Part shown: positions 7,969-16,197 of the stretch, piece after piece
Layout of the letters: every line of letters starts with the position of its first letter
How positions within the stretch are numbered: the stretch's first letter is position 1
Source: UBA4738 sp002413305
GTDB lineage: Bacteria; Actinomycetota; UBA4738
Reading direction: 5' to 3'
Assembly: GCA_036847185.1 (NCBI GenBank)
Contig: DAIUAM010000006.1
Coordinates: 25,999-89,998, forward strand
DNA length: 64,000 nt
Notes under the pieces: model-generated
Told to the model about the DNA's origin: nothing
Databases searched by the model: none
Seen by the model: only the letters and a program-made list of their open reading frames with translations
Position numbers and translations under genes: made by a program

Positions 7969-8541
7969 ATGGGCCAGCTGATCGCATCTCTCTTCGTCAG
8001 CATCGACAACATGATGGTGGCCAAGAACGAGGACATGAGCTGGGTCTTGGGCGACTTCGATCCGGAGATGGGCGCCGACATGGACGCCGAGGTGATGCGT
8101 TCCATGCAGGCGATCCTGCTCGGTCACACAACGTACGACATCATGGCCCAGCATTGGCCGAAGATGACCGAAGCTGAGTCGCCGGGCGCCGATCTGATGA
8201 ATGGCACGCCCAAGCTGGTGTTCTCGAGGACTCTGGAGAAGGCCGAATGGGGCAGCTACGGGAACGCCACGGTCGTGAAAGAGGTGGTCCCTGCCGAGAT
8301 CCAACGCATGAAGAGTCAGTCAAACGGAAGCATGGTCATCATGGGCAGCGCCAGTCTGGTGCAGCGATTCACGAACCTTCGCCTCGTCGATGAGTACGTT
8401 CTGTCGCTCCACCCGGTCATCTTGGGCGACGGCGCGAAGCCGCTGTTCAAGGACATCAAAGACCGGCACGATCTGAGGGTCGCCAAGACCAAGACGTACG
8501 GGAACGGCGTCGTCCTGCTGAAGCTGCAACCCATGGGATAG
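7969..8541 (+). CDS. Dihydrofolate-reductase-fold protein (RibD C-terminal family)
   Basis: 190 residues with the MGxLIASLFVSIDN opening, an LLGHTTYDIMAQHWP motif and the GSASLVQRFTNLRLVDEYVLSLHPVILGDGAKPLF block typical of the DHFR/RibD-like reductase family (YyaP/YwjB group). Members bind NADPH; the physiological substrate is unknown. GGAGAAGGGAGGG lies just before the ATG. Codon use contains more A/T-ending codons (for example ACA-ACG-TAC, GAA-GCT) than the neighbours, hinting at acquisition by transfer. It stands alone. Confidence 0.82.
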   Translation: MGQLIASLFVSIDNMMVAKNEDMSWVLGDFDPEMGADMDAEVMRSMQAILLGHTTYDIMAQHWPKMTEAESPGADLMNGTPKLVFSRTLEKAEWGSYGNATVVKEVVPAEIQRMKSQSNGSMVIMGSASLVQRFTNLRLVDEYVLSLHPVILGDGAKPLFKDIKDRHDLRVAKTKTYGNGVVLLKLQPMG

Positions 8542-8637
8542 GTCGATCGCTGAACACGGAACGAAGTCGTAGCTGGTCGGGTCCGGAGGTGACCGAGGCC
8601 GACCGACGACTATCCTTCGCGCGGGAGGTTGTGCGTG

Positions 8638-9000
8638 ATGCGACTGCTGATCCGGTGGGTCGTCCTGGCGGGTGCGTTCGCCCTGGCGGACAAGCTGCTC
8701 GCCCGGATGCACGTGAGCGGCGGCTTCGGAAGCTTGCTCATCGTGGCGGCGATCTTCGGCCTGGTCAACGCCATCCTCGGTCCGATCCTCCGGGTCGTGG
8801 CGCTCCCGATCACCATCCTGACGCTCGGGCTGTTCGCGTTGGTGGTGAACGCGGCGCTACTCGGCGTTGCCGCCGCTTTGACCTCGCGCCTGTCCATCAG
8901 GGGGTTCTGGACCGGCGTCGCGGCGGCGCTCATCATCACGGTCGTCTCGACCGTGGCGAACGACCTCCTGGAGCGCGACAAAGGCCGCTGGAGGCGCTGA
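8638..9000 (+). CDS. Phage-holin-like (Phage_holin_4_2 family) membrane protein
   Basis: 120 residues with four hydrophobic segments and the family pattern GLVNAILGPILRVVALPITILTLGLFALVVNA. This is a chromosomal family found across bacteria, and the phage name does not imply a prophage. The role is unknown. ATG 8638 is preferred over TTG 8629 because GGGAGG at 8623-8628 is nine bases upstream. It converges on amtB across a perfect hairpin. Confidence 0.82.
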   Translation: MRLLIRWVVLAGAFALADKLLARMHVSGGFGSLLIVAAIFGLVNAILGPILRVVALPITILTLGLFALVVNAALLGVAAALTSRLSIRGFWTGVAAALIITVVSTVANDLLERDKGRWRR

Positions 9001-9017
9001 GCCTCTTCGCGAGGCTC
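8999..9017. terminator. Bidirectional hairpin between convergent genes
   Basis: GAGCCTC-TTCGC-GAGGCTC is a perfect 7-bp stem exactly between the stop codons of the holin-like gene and amtB. There is no T tail, so termination is inferred from position. Confidence 0.5.
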
Positions 9018-10242
9018 ACGTCAGGTTGTAGGCGATCTCCTCCGACATCTCGCTGTCCAGGCCCAGCTGCTCCATCTCGTCGGGAACCCGGATCGCTTCG
9101 AACCGGTTCAGGGCCTTGAGGATCAGCCACGTGACGCCGAACGCGTACCCGGCGACCAGGACGGCGGCGACGACCTGCTTGCCGAAGAACACCGCGTTGC
9201 CGGCGAACAGGCCGTCCGCCCCGGCGGCGTTCACCGTCAGGAACGCGAACGCCCCCAGCATGATCGTGCCCACGAAGCCCCCGACCCCGTGGGCCGCCCA
9301 CACGTCCAGCGCGTCGTCCCACTGCATGCGCTCCCGGAACATCACCGCCAGGTAGCAGAGCGAACCGGCCACCACGCCGATCACGAAGGCGGCCCAGGCC
9401 GGCACGTAGCCGGCGGCCGGCGTGACCATCGCCAGACCGGCCACGGCGCCGGTGAACGCTCCGACCAGGCTCGGCTTGCCGTCGCGGGCCCACGAGATGA
9501 ACAGCCAGGTGCACATGGCGATCGACCCAGCGATGTCGGTGTTCACGAAGGCCTGCGCGGCGATCCCGTTCGCCGCCAGAGCCGAGCCCGCGTTGAAGCC
9601 GAACCACCCGAACCACAGCAGGCCCGTACCCAGGGCCACGAACGCCACGTTGTGCGGGATCGTGCGCTCGCCGGGCGCGAAGTGCCGCCGGCCGACCACC
9701 CATACCGAGGCCAGCGCCGCGAACCCCGCACTGGTGTGCACGACCATGCCCCCGGCGAAGTCGAGCACGCCCCACGTGGCCAGGAACCCACCGCCCCAGA
9801 TCCAGTGGACGAGCGGCACGTAGACCAGCAGGCTCCACACGACCAGGAACTTCAGGTAGCTCTTGAAGTGCACCCGGTCGGCGAAGGCCCCAGTGATCAG
9901 GGCAGGCGTGATGATGGCGAACATCTCCTGGAAGACGAAGTGGGCCGCGGCGGGGATGTGCGGGGCCCACGGGCCGGGTGCCTCCCCCACGTGCCGGAGA
10001 GCCACCCAGTCGAGGTTCCCGATGATCCCGCCCTTGCCGCCCGAGAAGGCGAGCGAGTAGCCGACCAGCACCCAGATGGTGGTCACGACACCCATAGAGA
10101 TGAAGCTCTGCATCATGATGGCCAGGAAGTTCTTCCGGCGGACCAGCCCCCCGTAGAAGAACGCCAGCCCCGGCGTCATCAGCGCCACCAGCGCCGCACT
10201 GACGAGCACGAACGCGGTGTCACCTGCGTTGATCCGTGGCAT
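9016..10242 (-). CDS. amtB: Ammonium transporter
   Basis: 408 residues, about 11 membrane segments. Typical Amt features are present: an N-terminal ALMTPGLAFFYGGLVR segment, the AFADR motif, the twin pore histidines in GGMVVHTSAG and DVWAAHGVGG, and the conserved GLLWFGWFGFNAGS helix. It carries ammonium across the cytoplasmic membrane at low external supply. There is no PII/GlnK gene next to it, unlike the common amtB-glnK pair. ATG 10242 is followed directly by the conserved segment. The cytoplasmic tail ends MSEEIAYNLT. Confidence 0.95.
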   Translation of the reverse strand: MPRINAGDTAFVLVSAALVALMTPGLAFFYGGLVRRKNFLAIMMQSFISMGVVTTIWVLVGYSLAFSGGKGGIIGNLDWVALRHVGEAPGPWAPHIPAAAHFVFQEMFAIITPALITGAFADRVHFKSYLKFLVVWSLLVYVPLVHWIWGGGFLATWGVLDFAGGMVVHTSAGFAALASVWVVGRRHFAPGERTIPHNVAFVALGTGLLWFGWFGFNAGSALAANGIAAQAFVNTDIAGSIAMCTWLFISWARDGKPSLVGAFTGAVAGLAMVTPAAGYVPAWAAFVIGVVAGSLCYLAVMFRERMQWDDALDVWAAHGVGGFVGTIMLGAFAFLTVNAAGADGLFAGNAVFFGKQVVAAVLVAGYAFGVTWLILKALNRFEAIRVPDEMEQLGLDSEMSEEIAYNLT

Positions 10243-10415
10243 GCGCCACCCCCTTTGCGTCTCGCCTGTCGTCCGACGATCCCACCCGCGCGAACCGACG
10301 GTCTCCGAAGTATGCGAGCTTGCTCGGGTCGTTTCCAGAGGCCGGACGACATCTTCGGTAAGAGACGTTCGACCCGTCCGCGCGGCCCGGCGGCCGAACG
10401 GGGGATAATCCGGCC

Positions 10416-10901
10416 GTGGACGGCTCCGAGGTTCTGCGCCCTGACGGCCGAACGTGGAGCGCCGCCGAGCTCATGGCGGCGGAGGACGCCGGCTGGGGTG
10501 AGGTGCACGTGCTCATGGATTCGCTCACCCCCGACCAGGCCGAGCGGCCCGGCTACTACCCGGAGGGATGGTCGGCCAAGGACGCGCTCGCCCACATGGG
10601 GTCCTGGCTGGCGGAGGCGGGCGTGCTCCTCCAGAGGATCGCCGTGGGCACCTACCGGCCCGAAGAGGTCGACGTCGATGCCATGAACGAGCAGTTCTTG
10701 GCGGCAATGAAGGACATCCCGCTCCAGACGGCGCGCGCGCAGGCCACGGCGGCTCGAGCCCGGATGCTCCAGGCGTGGGGGGCGCTCCCGGAGCTGACGC
10801 CGGACGCCGCCTTCTGGATCCACAAGTCGGGCGCGGAGCATTACGCGGAGCACCTGCCGCGACTTCGGGAGTGGGTCGCCGAACTTCGAGCCGCCTCCTA
10901 G
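10416..10901 (+). CDS. DinB/ClbS-like four-helix protein
   Basis: 161 residues with the DinB-like layout: LMAAEDAGWGEVHVLMDSL, WSAKDALAHMGSWLAE (first metal histidine), and a C-terminal HYAEHLPRLREW with further histidines. The fold includes mycothiol/bacillithiol S-transferases and ClbS-type self-resistance proteins; the substrate is unknown. The start is GTG 10416; no ribosome site precedes it, but GATAAT at 10404-10409 would place transcription start at or near the GTG, suggesting a leaderless message. The HAD hydrolase follows 7 bases later. Confidence 0.75.
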   Translation: MDGSEVLRPDGRTWSAAELMAAEDAGWGEVHVLMDSLTPDQAERPGYYPEGWSAKDALAHMGSWLAEAGVLLQRIAVGTYRPEEVDVDAMNEQFLAAMKDIPLQTARAQATAARARMLQAWGALPELTPDAAFWIHKSGAEHYAEHLPRLREWVAELRAAS

Positions 10902-10908
10902 AGAACCG

Positions 10909-11646
10909 ATGGCCGGCATCGACTTCGGGCGCCTCGACGCCCTCACCTTCGATTGCTACGGGACGCTGATCGACTGGGAGCGGGGGCTCCTATCGGCGCT
11001 CTGGCCGGTCCTCGACCGGCGGGGCGTTCGGACCCCCGACGACGCGCTGCTGGAGGCCTTCGCGCGCTTCGAGTCGGAGCTCGAAGCCGGTGAATACCAG
11101 CGGTACCGCAAGGTGCTGGCCGGCTCGTTCCGCGGGATCTGCGCGACCTTCGGGATCGAACCTCTCGACGAGGAGGTCGAAGCGTTCGCCGCGTCGGTGG
11201 GAGACTGGCCGGCGTTCGAGGACTCGGCCGGCGCGCTGGCGCGGCTCTCGGAACGGTTCCGCCTGGGCGTCATCACGAACTGCGACGACGACCTGTTCGC
11301 AGCCAGCAACGCTCGGCTCGGGGTTGCCTTCGACTGGGTCGTGACCGCCGAGCAGGTCCATAGCTACAAGCCGAGCGCGCGGAACTTCGAGGTGGCGCTG
11401 GAGCGGATCGGCGCGCCGCCCGAACGTGTCCTCCACGTCGCCCAGAGCCTATACCACGACCACGTGCCGGCCCGACGGCTGGGGCTTCGCACCGCATGGA
11501 TCGACCGGCGCCGCGGCCGGGCTGGATCCGGCGCGACCCCGACGGCCTCGGCCTCCCCCGACGTCGTCGAGCCCGACCTGCGGACCTTCGCGGACCTGGC
11601 GCTGGGCGGACCGGACCGCCCGCCCGCTACCGCCGGTAGCGGGTGA
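10909..11646 (+). CDS. HAD-superfamily hydrolase, haloacid-dehalogenase-like
   Basis: 245 residues. Motif I is FDCYGTLIDWE near residue 15 (nucleophile Asp), motif II is VITNCDD, motif III Lys is in SYKPSARNFEVAL and motif IV is an unusual AQSLYHDHVPARRLGLRTAWIDRR. These resemble type II 2-haloacid dehalogenases and related phosphatases. The last 40 residues are Ala/Pro-rich and not conserved. The 3' end overlaps the convergent PPOX-family gene by 20 bases. Likely co-transcribed with the DinB-like gene upstream. Confidence 0.83.
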   Translation: MAGIDFGRLDALTFDCYGTLIDWERGLLSALWPVLDRRGVRTPDDALLEAFARFESELEAGEYQRYRKVLAGSFRGICATFGIEPLDEEVEAFAASVGDWPAFEDSAGALARLSERFRLGVITNCDDDLFAASNARLGVAFDWVVTAEQVHSYKPSARNFEVALERIGAPPERVLHVAQSLYHDHVPARRLGLRTAWIDRRRGRAGSGATPTASASPDVVEPDLRTFADLALGGPDRPPATAGSG

Positions 11647-12274
11647 CGTTCGCGGGCGGGGGCAGGCCGGCGTCGAGCCGAGGGTCGGCGATCGGGTCCT
11701 GCGGCTCCAGACGGAGGGGCAGCTCGCCCGCCCAAACGGGGAGCCCGTAGTCCTCGTCGCGGTCCTTGGGAGGACCGGTTCGGACCTTGGCCGAGGCCTC
11801 GGCGAGCGACACCGCGAAGATCGACGTCTGCTTGAGCTCCTGTTCGTCCGGCATCCGGACGTGCCCGGCCCGGCCGTGGACGACGTGGTCGACGAGCGCG
11901 GCTTGGGCCTCCCACTTCTCCCCGGGGTCGGTGACCTCCCGGGTCGTCCCGTAGACCATCACCGACCGGTAGTTCATGGAGTGGTTGAAGGCCGAACGCG
12001 CCAGGACCAGCCCGTCGAGAAGGGTGACGGCCACGCAGACCTCCGCGCCGTCCCGGAGGGCCCGCAGGGTCCGGCTGGCGGTGGAGCCGTGGACGTACAG
12101 CACGTCGCCCGACCGCGCATGGATCGTGGGGATGATCCTCGGCGAACCCTCAACGAGGGTGGCCACGTGGCAGTACAGCGCCTCGTCGAGGATGGCGTCG
12201 ATCGTCGCCCGGTCGTACGCGCCGCGTTCGGGATGGCGCCTCACGGTCGTTCGCGGGGTGACCGGCTCGTCCAT
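11627..12274 (-). CDS. Pyridoxamine-5'-phosphate-oxidase-fold flavin protein
   Basis: 215 residues. Conserved parts are RHPERGAYDRATIDAILDEALYCHVATL, the split barrel IIPTIHARSGDVLYVHGS, AVTLLDGLVLARSAFNHSMNYRSVMVYG and the C-terminal GPPKDRDEDYGLPVWAGELPL. This is the FMN-binding NimA-like/PPOX family; reactions in this clan include reduction of nitro-compounds or F420. The ATG at 12274 is chosen rather than the longer frame to 12304. The gene converges on the HAD hydrolase and is followed upstream (minus sense) by the sensor kinase region, from which it may be transcribed. Confidence 0.83.
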   Translation of the reverse strand: MDEPVTPRTTVRRHPERGAYDRATIDAILDEALYCHVATLVEGSPRIIPTIHARSGDVLYVHGSTASRTLRALRDGAEVCVAVTLLDGLVLARSAFNHSMNYRSVMVYGTTREVTDPGEKWEAQAALVDHVVHGRAGHVRMPDEQELKQTSIFAVSLAEASAKVRTGPPKDRDEDYGLPVWAGELPLRLEPQDPIADPRLDAGLPPPANVTRYRR

Positions 12275-12325
12275 GGCCCCGATGGTACGGGCTCGGGGGT
12301 CCAAATCGATCGGCGTGGCCCGGTC

Positions 12326-13738
12326 TCAGTCTTCAGTGCGGGGGAGCAGGACCCGGAAGGTGGCCCCGCCGCCGGGGGTGGTGACGACCTCCACGCGCCC
12401 GCGATGAGCCCGGGCGATGGTCTCGACGATGGCCAGTCCCAGCCCGGCGCCGCCGGTGGTCCGGTCCCGCGCTGGGTCGGACCGGTAGAACGGTTCGAAT
12501 ACCCGCCCGACCTGTTCGGGGGCCAGGCCCGGCCCCCGGTCGGCCACCTCCAGGACCGCGTTGTCGCCGTCCGGGTAGGTTCGGACGGCGACCGGCGTCC
12601 CGGCGGGGGTGTGCACCAGGGCGTTGGCCAGGAGGTTCGCCGCGACCTGCCGGAGCCGCGCCTCGTCCCCGGTCACGGTGACCGGGGCGGCATCCAGCTC
12701 GATCGGGCGCTCGCCGTCCGACGCGCGGGCGTCCTCGACGGCGTCGGCGGCCAGGGCGGCCAGGTCGACCGGTTCGCGCTCCAACGGGCGGTCCTGGTCG
12801 AGCCGGGCCAGCAACAAGAGGTCTTCCACCATGATCCCCATGCGGGCGGCTTCGTCTTCGATCCGGCGCATCGACTTCTCGAGGTCGCTCGGACGCTCGG
12901 CGGCGCCCCGTCGGAACAGCTCCGCGTAGCCCCGGATCGAGGTGAGCGGTGTGCGGAGCTCGTGCGAGGCGTCGGCCAGGAACCGCCGCAACCGATCCTC
13001 GGAGGCCTTGCGCTCCCCGAAGGCATGTTCGATCTGGGCCAGCATCGCGTTCAACGCCACCCCCAGCCGGCCGACCTCGGTGCGTGGGTCCTCCTGCGGG
13101 ACCCGCCGGGAGAGGTCGCCGGCGGCGATGGCGCCCGCGGTGACGCCGATCTCCTCCAGCGGTCGCATCTCATGTCGGACCAGCCACCAAGAGAAGGACG
13201 CCAGCCCGAGCAGCACCAGGAGACTCACCAGACCCTCGATCAACAACAGTCGGCGAAGGGTCTGTCCGACCTCGTTCAGAGGGACCGCCACGATCAGGAA
13301 CGCCCGCTGCGCGAACCCGGGCTGCCCCACATGGACTTCCTTCACCAGCACTCGGTAATGCTGCGACGAATGGGCCGAGGGCGTGCAACCCACGGTCAGC
13401 GAGCTGTCGTCCGACGGCTTCGTGGAGGGCAGGGACGGCGTCGGGCCCTTCTGTCCGTACAGCCAGACCGGCGGGGCGAGCTGGTGGCCCCGCCCGTCGA
13501 CGAGCAGGCCGTAGGTGCCCGCCGGGAGCGGCGACGAACCGAACGGCCCCCCGGGCTGCAACGCGTCGGTCGGATCGTTGATGGCCTGGGCCACCACCTG
13601 CCAGCCGGAGGCGAGCTGCTGGTCCACGCGCTGGACGAGGAAGGATCGAAGCGACGTGTAGGTCACGACGTCGGACACGGTCAGGCCCACGAAGACCAGC
13701 ACGATGACCGCGACGAGCAGCTTCAGCCGAAGCGACAC
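12326..13738 (-). CDS. Two-component sensor histidine kinase (HAMP-HisKA-HATPase)
   Basis: 470 residues. A first membrane segment (LLVAVIVLVFVGLTV) and a second (residues ~160-185) enclose a ~130-residue extracellular domain. A HAMP linker follows (RPLEEIGVTAGAIAAGDLSRRV), then HisKA with phospho-acceptor FLADASHELRTPLTSIRGYAE, and HATPase_c with N box VAANLLANALVHTP, G1 DRGPGLAPE and G2 GGAGLGLAIVETI. It resembles the MprB/TrcS class. The response regulator is nine bases upstream in the same operon. The sensed signal is not visible. Confidence 0.93.
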   Translation of the reverse strand: MSLRLKLLVAVIVLVFVGLTVSDVVTYTSLRSFLVQRVDQQLASGWQVVAQAINDPTDALQPGGPFGSSPLPAGTYGLLVDGRGHQLAPPVWLYGQKGPTPSLPSTKPSDDSSLTVGCTPSAHSSQHYRVLVKEVHVGQPGFAQRAFLIVAVPLNEVGQTLRRLLLIEGLVSLLVLLGLASFSWWLVRHEMRPLEEIGVTAGAIAAGDLSRRVPQEDPRTEVGRLGVALNAMLAQIEHAFGERKASEDRLRRFLADASHELRTPLTSIRGYAELFRRGAAERPSDLEKSMRRIEDEAARMGIMVEDLLLLARLDQDRPLEREPVDLAALAADAVEDARASDGERPIELDAAPVTVTGDEARLRQVAANLLANALVHTPAGTPVAVRTYPDGDNAVLEVADRGPGLAPEQVGRVFEPFYRSDPARDRTTGGAGLGLAIVETIARAHRGRVEVVTTPGGGATFRVLLPRTED

Positions 13739-13747
13739 GGCTCTCCT

Positions 13748-14455
13748 TCAGTCGCCGGGCTGGCGAAGGCAGTACCCCACACCCCGGACCGTGTGGATGA
13801 GAGCTGGGCCGTCCCGGTCGATCTTCTTGCGGAGGTAGCTGATGTAGGTCTCCACGACGTTGCCCTCGCCGCCGAAGTCGTAGTTCCAGACGTGGTCGAG
13901 GATCTGGGACTTGGTCAGCACGCGGGGGGCGTTGGCCAGGAGATAGCGCAGGAGGTTGTACTCGGTAGCGGTCAGCTCGACCGCCCGGCCCGCCCGCCAG
14001 ACCTGGTGCAGGTCGTCGTCCATCTCGAGGTCGGCGAAATGCAGCCGCGCGCCGGTCTCGTTCCGGTCGTAGGAGCGCCGGAGGATGGCCCGGATCCGCG
14101 CCACCAGCTCCTCCAGGCTGAAGGGCTTGGTGACGTAGTCGTCGCCGCCGAGGGTCAGGCCGCGGACGCGGTCGCCGGTGGCGTCGCGCGCGGTCAGGAA
14201 CAGCACCGGGACGCGCTCTCGCTGGTCGGTGAGGCGCTTCGTCACTTCGAAGCCGTCCCAGTCGGGCAGCATGACGTCGAGCACGATCAGGTGGGGCCGG
14301 AACGAACCGACCGCCCGCATCGCCTCGCGTCCGCTGTGGGCGACCTCGACCTCGAACCGTTCGTATCGGAGGGCGGTGGCCAGAAGGTCGGTGATGCTCT
14401 CCTCGTCGTCCACGACGAGGATCCGGACGTTCTCGGCCGTCGCCTGCTGAGCCAC
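13748..14455 (-). CDS. OmpR-family response regulator
   Basis: 235 residues. The receiver domain has VDDEES, phosphorylation site LIVLDVMLPDWDG, the Thr in FLTARD and the Lys in YVTKPF. The winged-helix domain ends with TYISYLRKKID and IHTVRGVGYCLR. The frame runs up to 14797, but the conserved start is the GTG at 14455 (V-A-Q-Q-A). It pairs with the kinase just downstream as an MprA/MprB-like system. Confidence 0.93.
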   Translation of the reverse strand: MAQQATAENVRILVVDDEESITDLLATALRYERFEVEVAHSGREAMRAVGSFRPHLIVLDVMLPDWDGFEVTKRLTDQRERVPVLFLTARDATGDRVRGLTLGGDDYVTKPFSLEELVARIRAILRRSYDRNETGARLHFADLEMDDDLHQVWRAGRAVELTATEYNLLRYLLANAPRVLTKSQILDHVWNYDFGGEGNVVETYISYLRKKIDRDGPALIHTVRGVGYCLRQPGD

Positions 14456-14514
14456 GGTCCGAATCGTAGACCGACTTCCTGGGAGAAGCCTGAGAGCTCG
14501 CTCTGGATCTGCTG

Positions 14515-14634
14515 TCAGCCGGACATGCGGATCGCCTGGATCAGGTCCGACTTCCCCATCTTCGAGCGACCGGGGATCGACTTCCGCTTCGCCATCTCGT
14601 AGAGCTCCTGCCTCGTGCCGCTCGTCGTCGCCAT
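14515..14634 (-). CDS. Rho-N/SAP-like micro-protein
   Basis: A 39-residue frame with QELYEMAKRKSIPGRSKMGKSDLIQAIR, the Rho N-terminal (SAP-like) helix-extended motif found at the start of transcription terminator Rho and as small stand-alone actinobacterial proteins. It is basic and may bind nucleic acid. It starts at ATG 14634 and ends in TGA. The gene lies alone on the minus strand, 60 bases upstream of the response regulator start. Confidence 0.7.
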   Translation of the reverse strand: MATTSGTRQELYEMAKRKSIPGRSKMGKSDLIQAIRMSG

Positions 14635-14775
14635 GGACGCCTCTTTCAGCCTGCCGTGTTGCTCCGCTTCCTTGCTCTCGCACCCGCCCGGGCCGGGGTC
14701 GAAGCGAGAGCCCGGATGGAATACCGACTTCCCGATGCCATCCGATAGGCTGATGTAGTCCCGAGTTCGTGAGGA

Positions 14776-15543
14776 ATGCCCAGCGTGGCCGACCCACCCG
14801 ACGTCAAGCGCCAGCCTTCAGCCGAAGCCGCGCTGCGCGGCGAGCCGAGCTACGTGTGGCGCTCCGGCCAGGAGCGCCGCCTCGAGCTGATCCGGCGCTA
14901 CGTGAAGCTCGAAGACGCCCGGATCCTCGACGTCGGGGCGGGGATCGGGACGTACGTCCGCCGGTTCCGGGCGTTCAGTCCGCATGTGTACGGGATCGAC
15001 GTGGAAGTCAAACGCCTGGTCGAGGGCTCGAAGAGCGTGCCCAGGCTGCTGGCCGCGGCCGCCGAGCGCCTGCCGTTCCGGGACAGCTCCTTCGACGTGC
15101 TGGTCTTCAACGAGGTGATCGAACATGTCGCCGACGACCGGCGGACGATCGAAGACGCACTGCGCGTCTGCAAGGCTGGCGGCCACATCGTGATCTACGC
15201 CCCCAACCGGCTCTACCCCTTCGAGACGCACGGCATCTACTGGAAGGGCGCGTACCGGTTCGGCAACATCCCCCTGGTGAACTGGCTGCCGAACCGGTAC
15301 CGGAACGAGCTGGTTCCGCATGCCCGGGCGTACACGGCGGCGAGCATCCGCCGGCTCTGGGCGGGGTTGCCTGTGCGGGTGGTGGTCCACTCCTACGTTT
15401 ACCCGGGGTTCGACAACGTCGTGGCCCGGAGTGCCCGGCTGGGTCACGCCCTGCGGGCCGTCCTGTACCGGGCCGAACGCACCCCGGCCCGGGCGTTCGG
15501 CCTGTCGCACTTCGTGGTGCTGGAGAAGCCGGCGGCTACCTGA
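14776..15543 (+). CDS. Class I SAM-dependent methyltransferase
   Basis: 255 residues. Motif I is RILDVGAGIGTYVRRF, the ribose-binding acidic position is in VYGIDVEVKRL, and motif IV is FDVLVFNEVIEHVADD (Methyltransf_11 type). The C-terminal 110 residues (APNRLYPFETHG, NWLPNRYRN) resemble methyltransferases of lipid or polysaccharide pathways, which often contain such an extra domain. The acceptor is unknown. The 3' end overlaps the convergent cox3 by 8 bases. Confidence 0.85.
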   Translation: MPSVADPPDVKRQPSAEAALRGEPSYVWRSGQERRLELIRRYVKLEDARILDVGAGIGTYVRRFRAFSPHVYGIDVEVKRLVEGSKSVPRLLAAAAERLPFRDSSFDVLVFNEVIEHVADDRRTIEDALRVCKAGGHIVIYAPNRLYPFETHGIYWKGAYRFGNIPLVNWLPNRYRNELVPHARAYTAASIRRLWAGLPVRVVVHSYVYPGFDNVVARSARLGHALRAVLYRAERTPARAFGLSHFVVLEKPAAT

Positions 15544-16107
15544 TCACGAAGATCGTCAGGAACAGCGCGATCCACACCACGTCGACGAAGTGCCAGTAGT
15601 AGGCGGCGACCTCCACGCCGGCGTGATCGTCCATCGAATACGCGCCCTGCCCGGCACGACCAGCAGGAGCAGCAGGCCGGCGAAGACGTGCAGCGCGTGG
15701 AGGCCGGTCATGGCGTAGAAAGCCGAACCGTACGCGTTCGAGGAGATCGCGAAGGTGGCCTTCGCGTACCCGTGGGCCTGGCCGGCCAGGAAGACCACCC
15801 CGAGGAAGGTCGTGATCCAGGTCCACCGGCGCATGCCGGCCCGGTCGCTGCCCCGGATCCGCTGGACGCCCTGCTGCATGGTGAAGCTCGACGCCACCAG
15901 GATCGCGGTGAACACGGCCGGCTCCAGGAGGTCCACGTTCGTGCCGGCGGGCGGCCATCGAGAGGCCTGGCCCTTCAGCGTGAAGTACATCGCGAATAGG
16001 GCCCCGAAGAACATGAGCTCCGAGGCCAGGAACAAGACCATGCCCACCGCCAGCAGCGGTGGGGGCTTCGCGGATGTGCCCCGGGGCCCGACCCGTTCGG
16101 CGGCCAT
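15536..16107 (-). pseudogene. ctaE: Cytochrome c oxidase subunit III, interrupted by a one-base frameshift
   Basis: About 190 residues of heme-copper oxidase subunit III, the short five-helix form: GMVLFLASELMFFGALFAMYFTL, AVFTAILVASSFTMQQG, GQAHGYAKA, SAFYAMTGLHALHVFAG and, in a second frame, YYWHFVDVVWIALFLTIFV. The first frame reads correctly to LLLLVVPG; the rest is readable only after restoring one base near 15,650, where a G/C run reads GCCGGGCAGGG. The breakpoint is either a real mutation or a sequence error. No other oxidase subunit is next to it. It is divergent from fdhA. Start is the ATG at 16107 (GTG 16113 possible). Confidence 0.85.
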
Positions 16108-16197
16108 GCTCACGAGAGGGGACGCTACCGCATCGGCTTGGAGTCGTGGCGCGGGGAATAGACTCCTGCCAGATCGCGACCCGAAAGGGGGTGGAGG

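Noticed and set aside
8638..9000. Prophage because of a holin-like gene
   Set aside because: This chromosomal family is widespread and no other phage genes are near.
11426..14602. A 1058-codon open frame on the plus strand
   Set aside because: It is antisense to the PPOX-family gene, sensor kinase and response regulator, all with clear motifs; long shadow frames are expected at this GC content.
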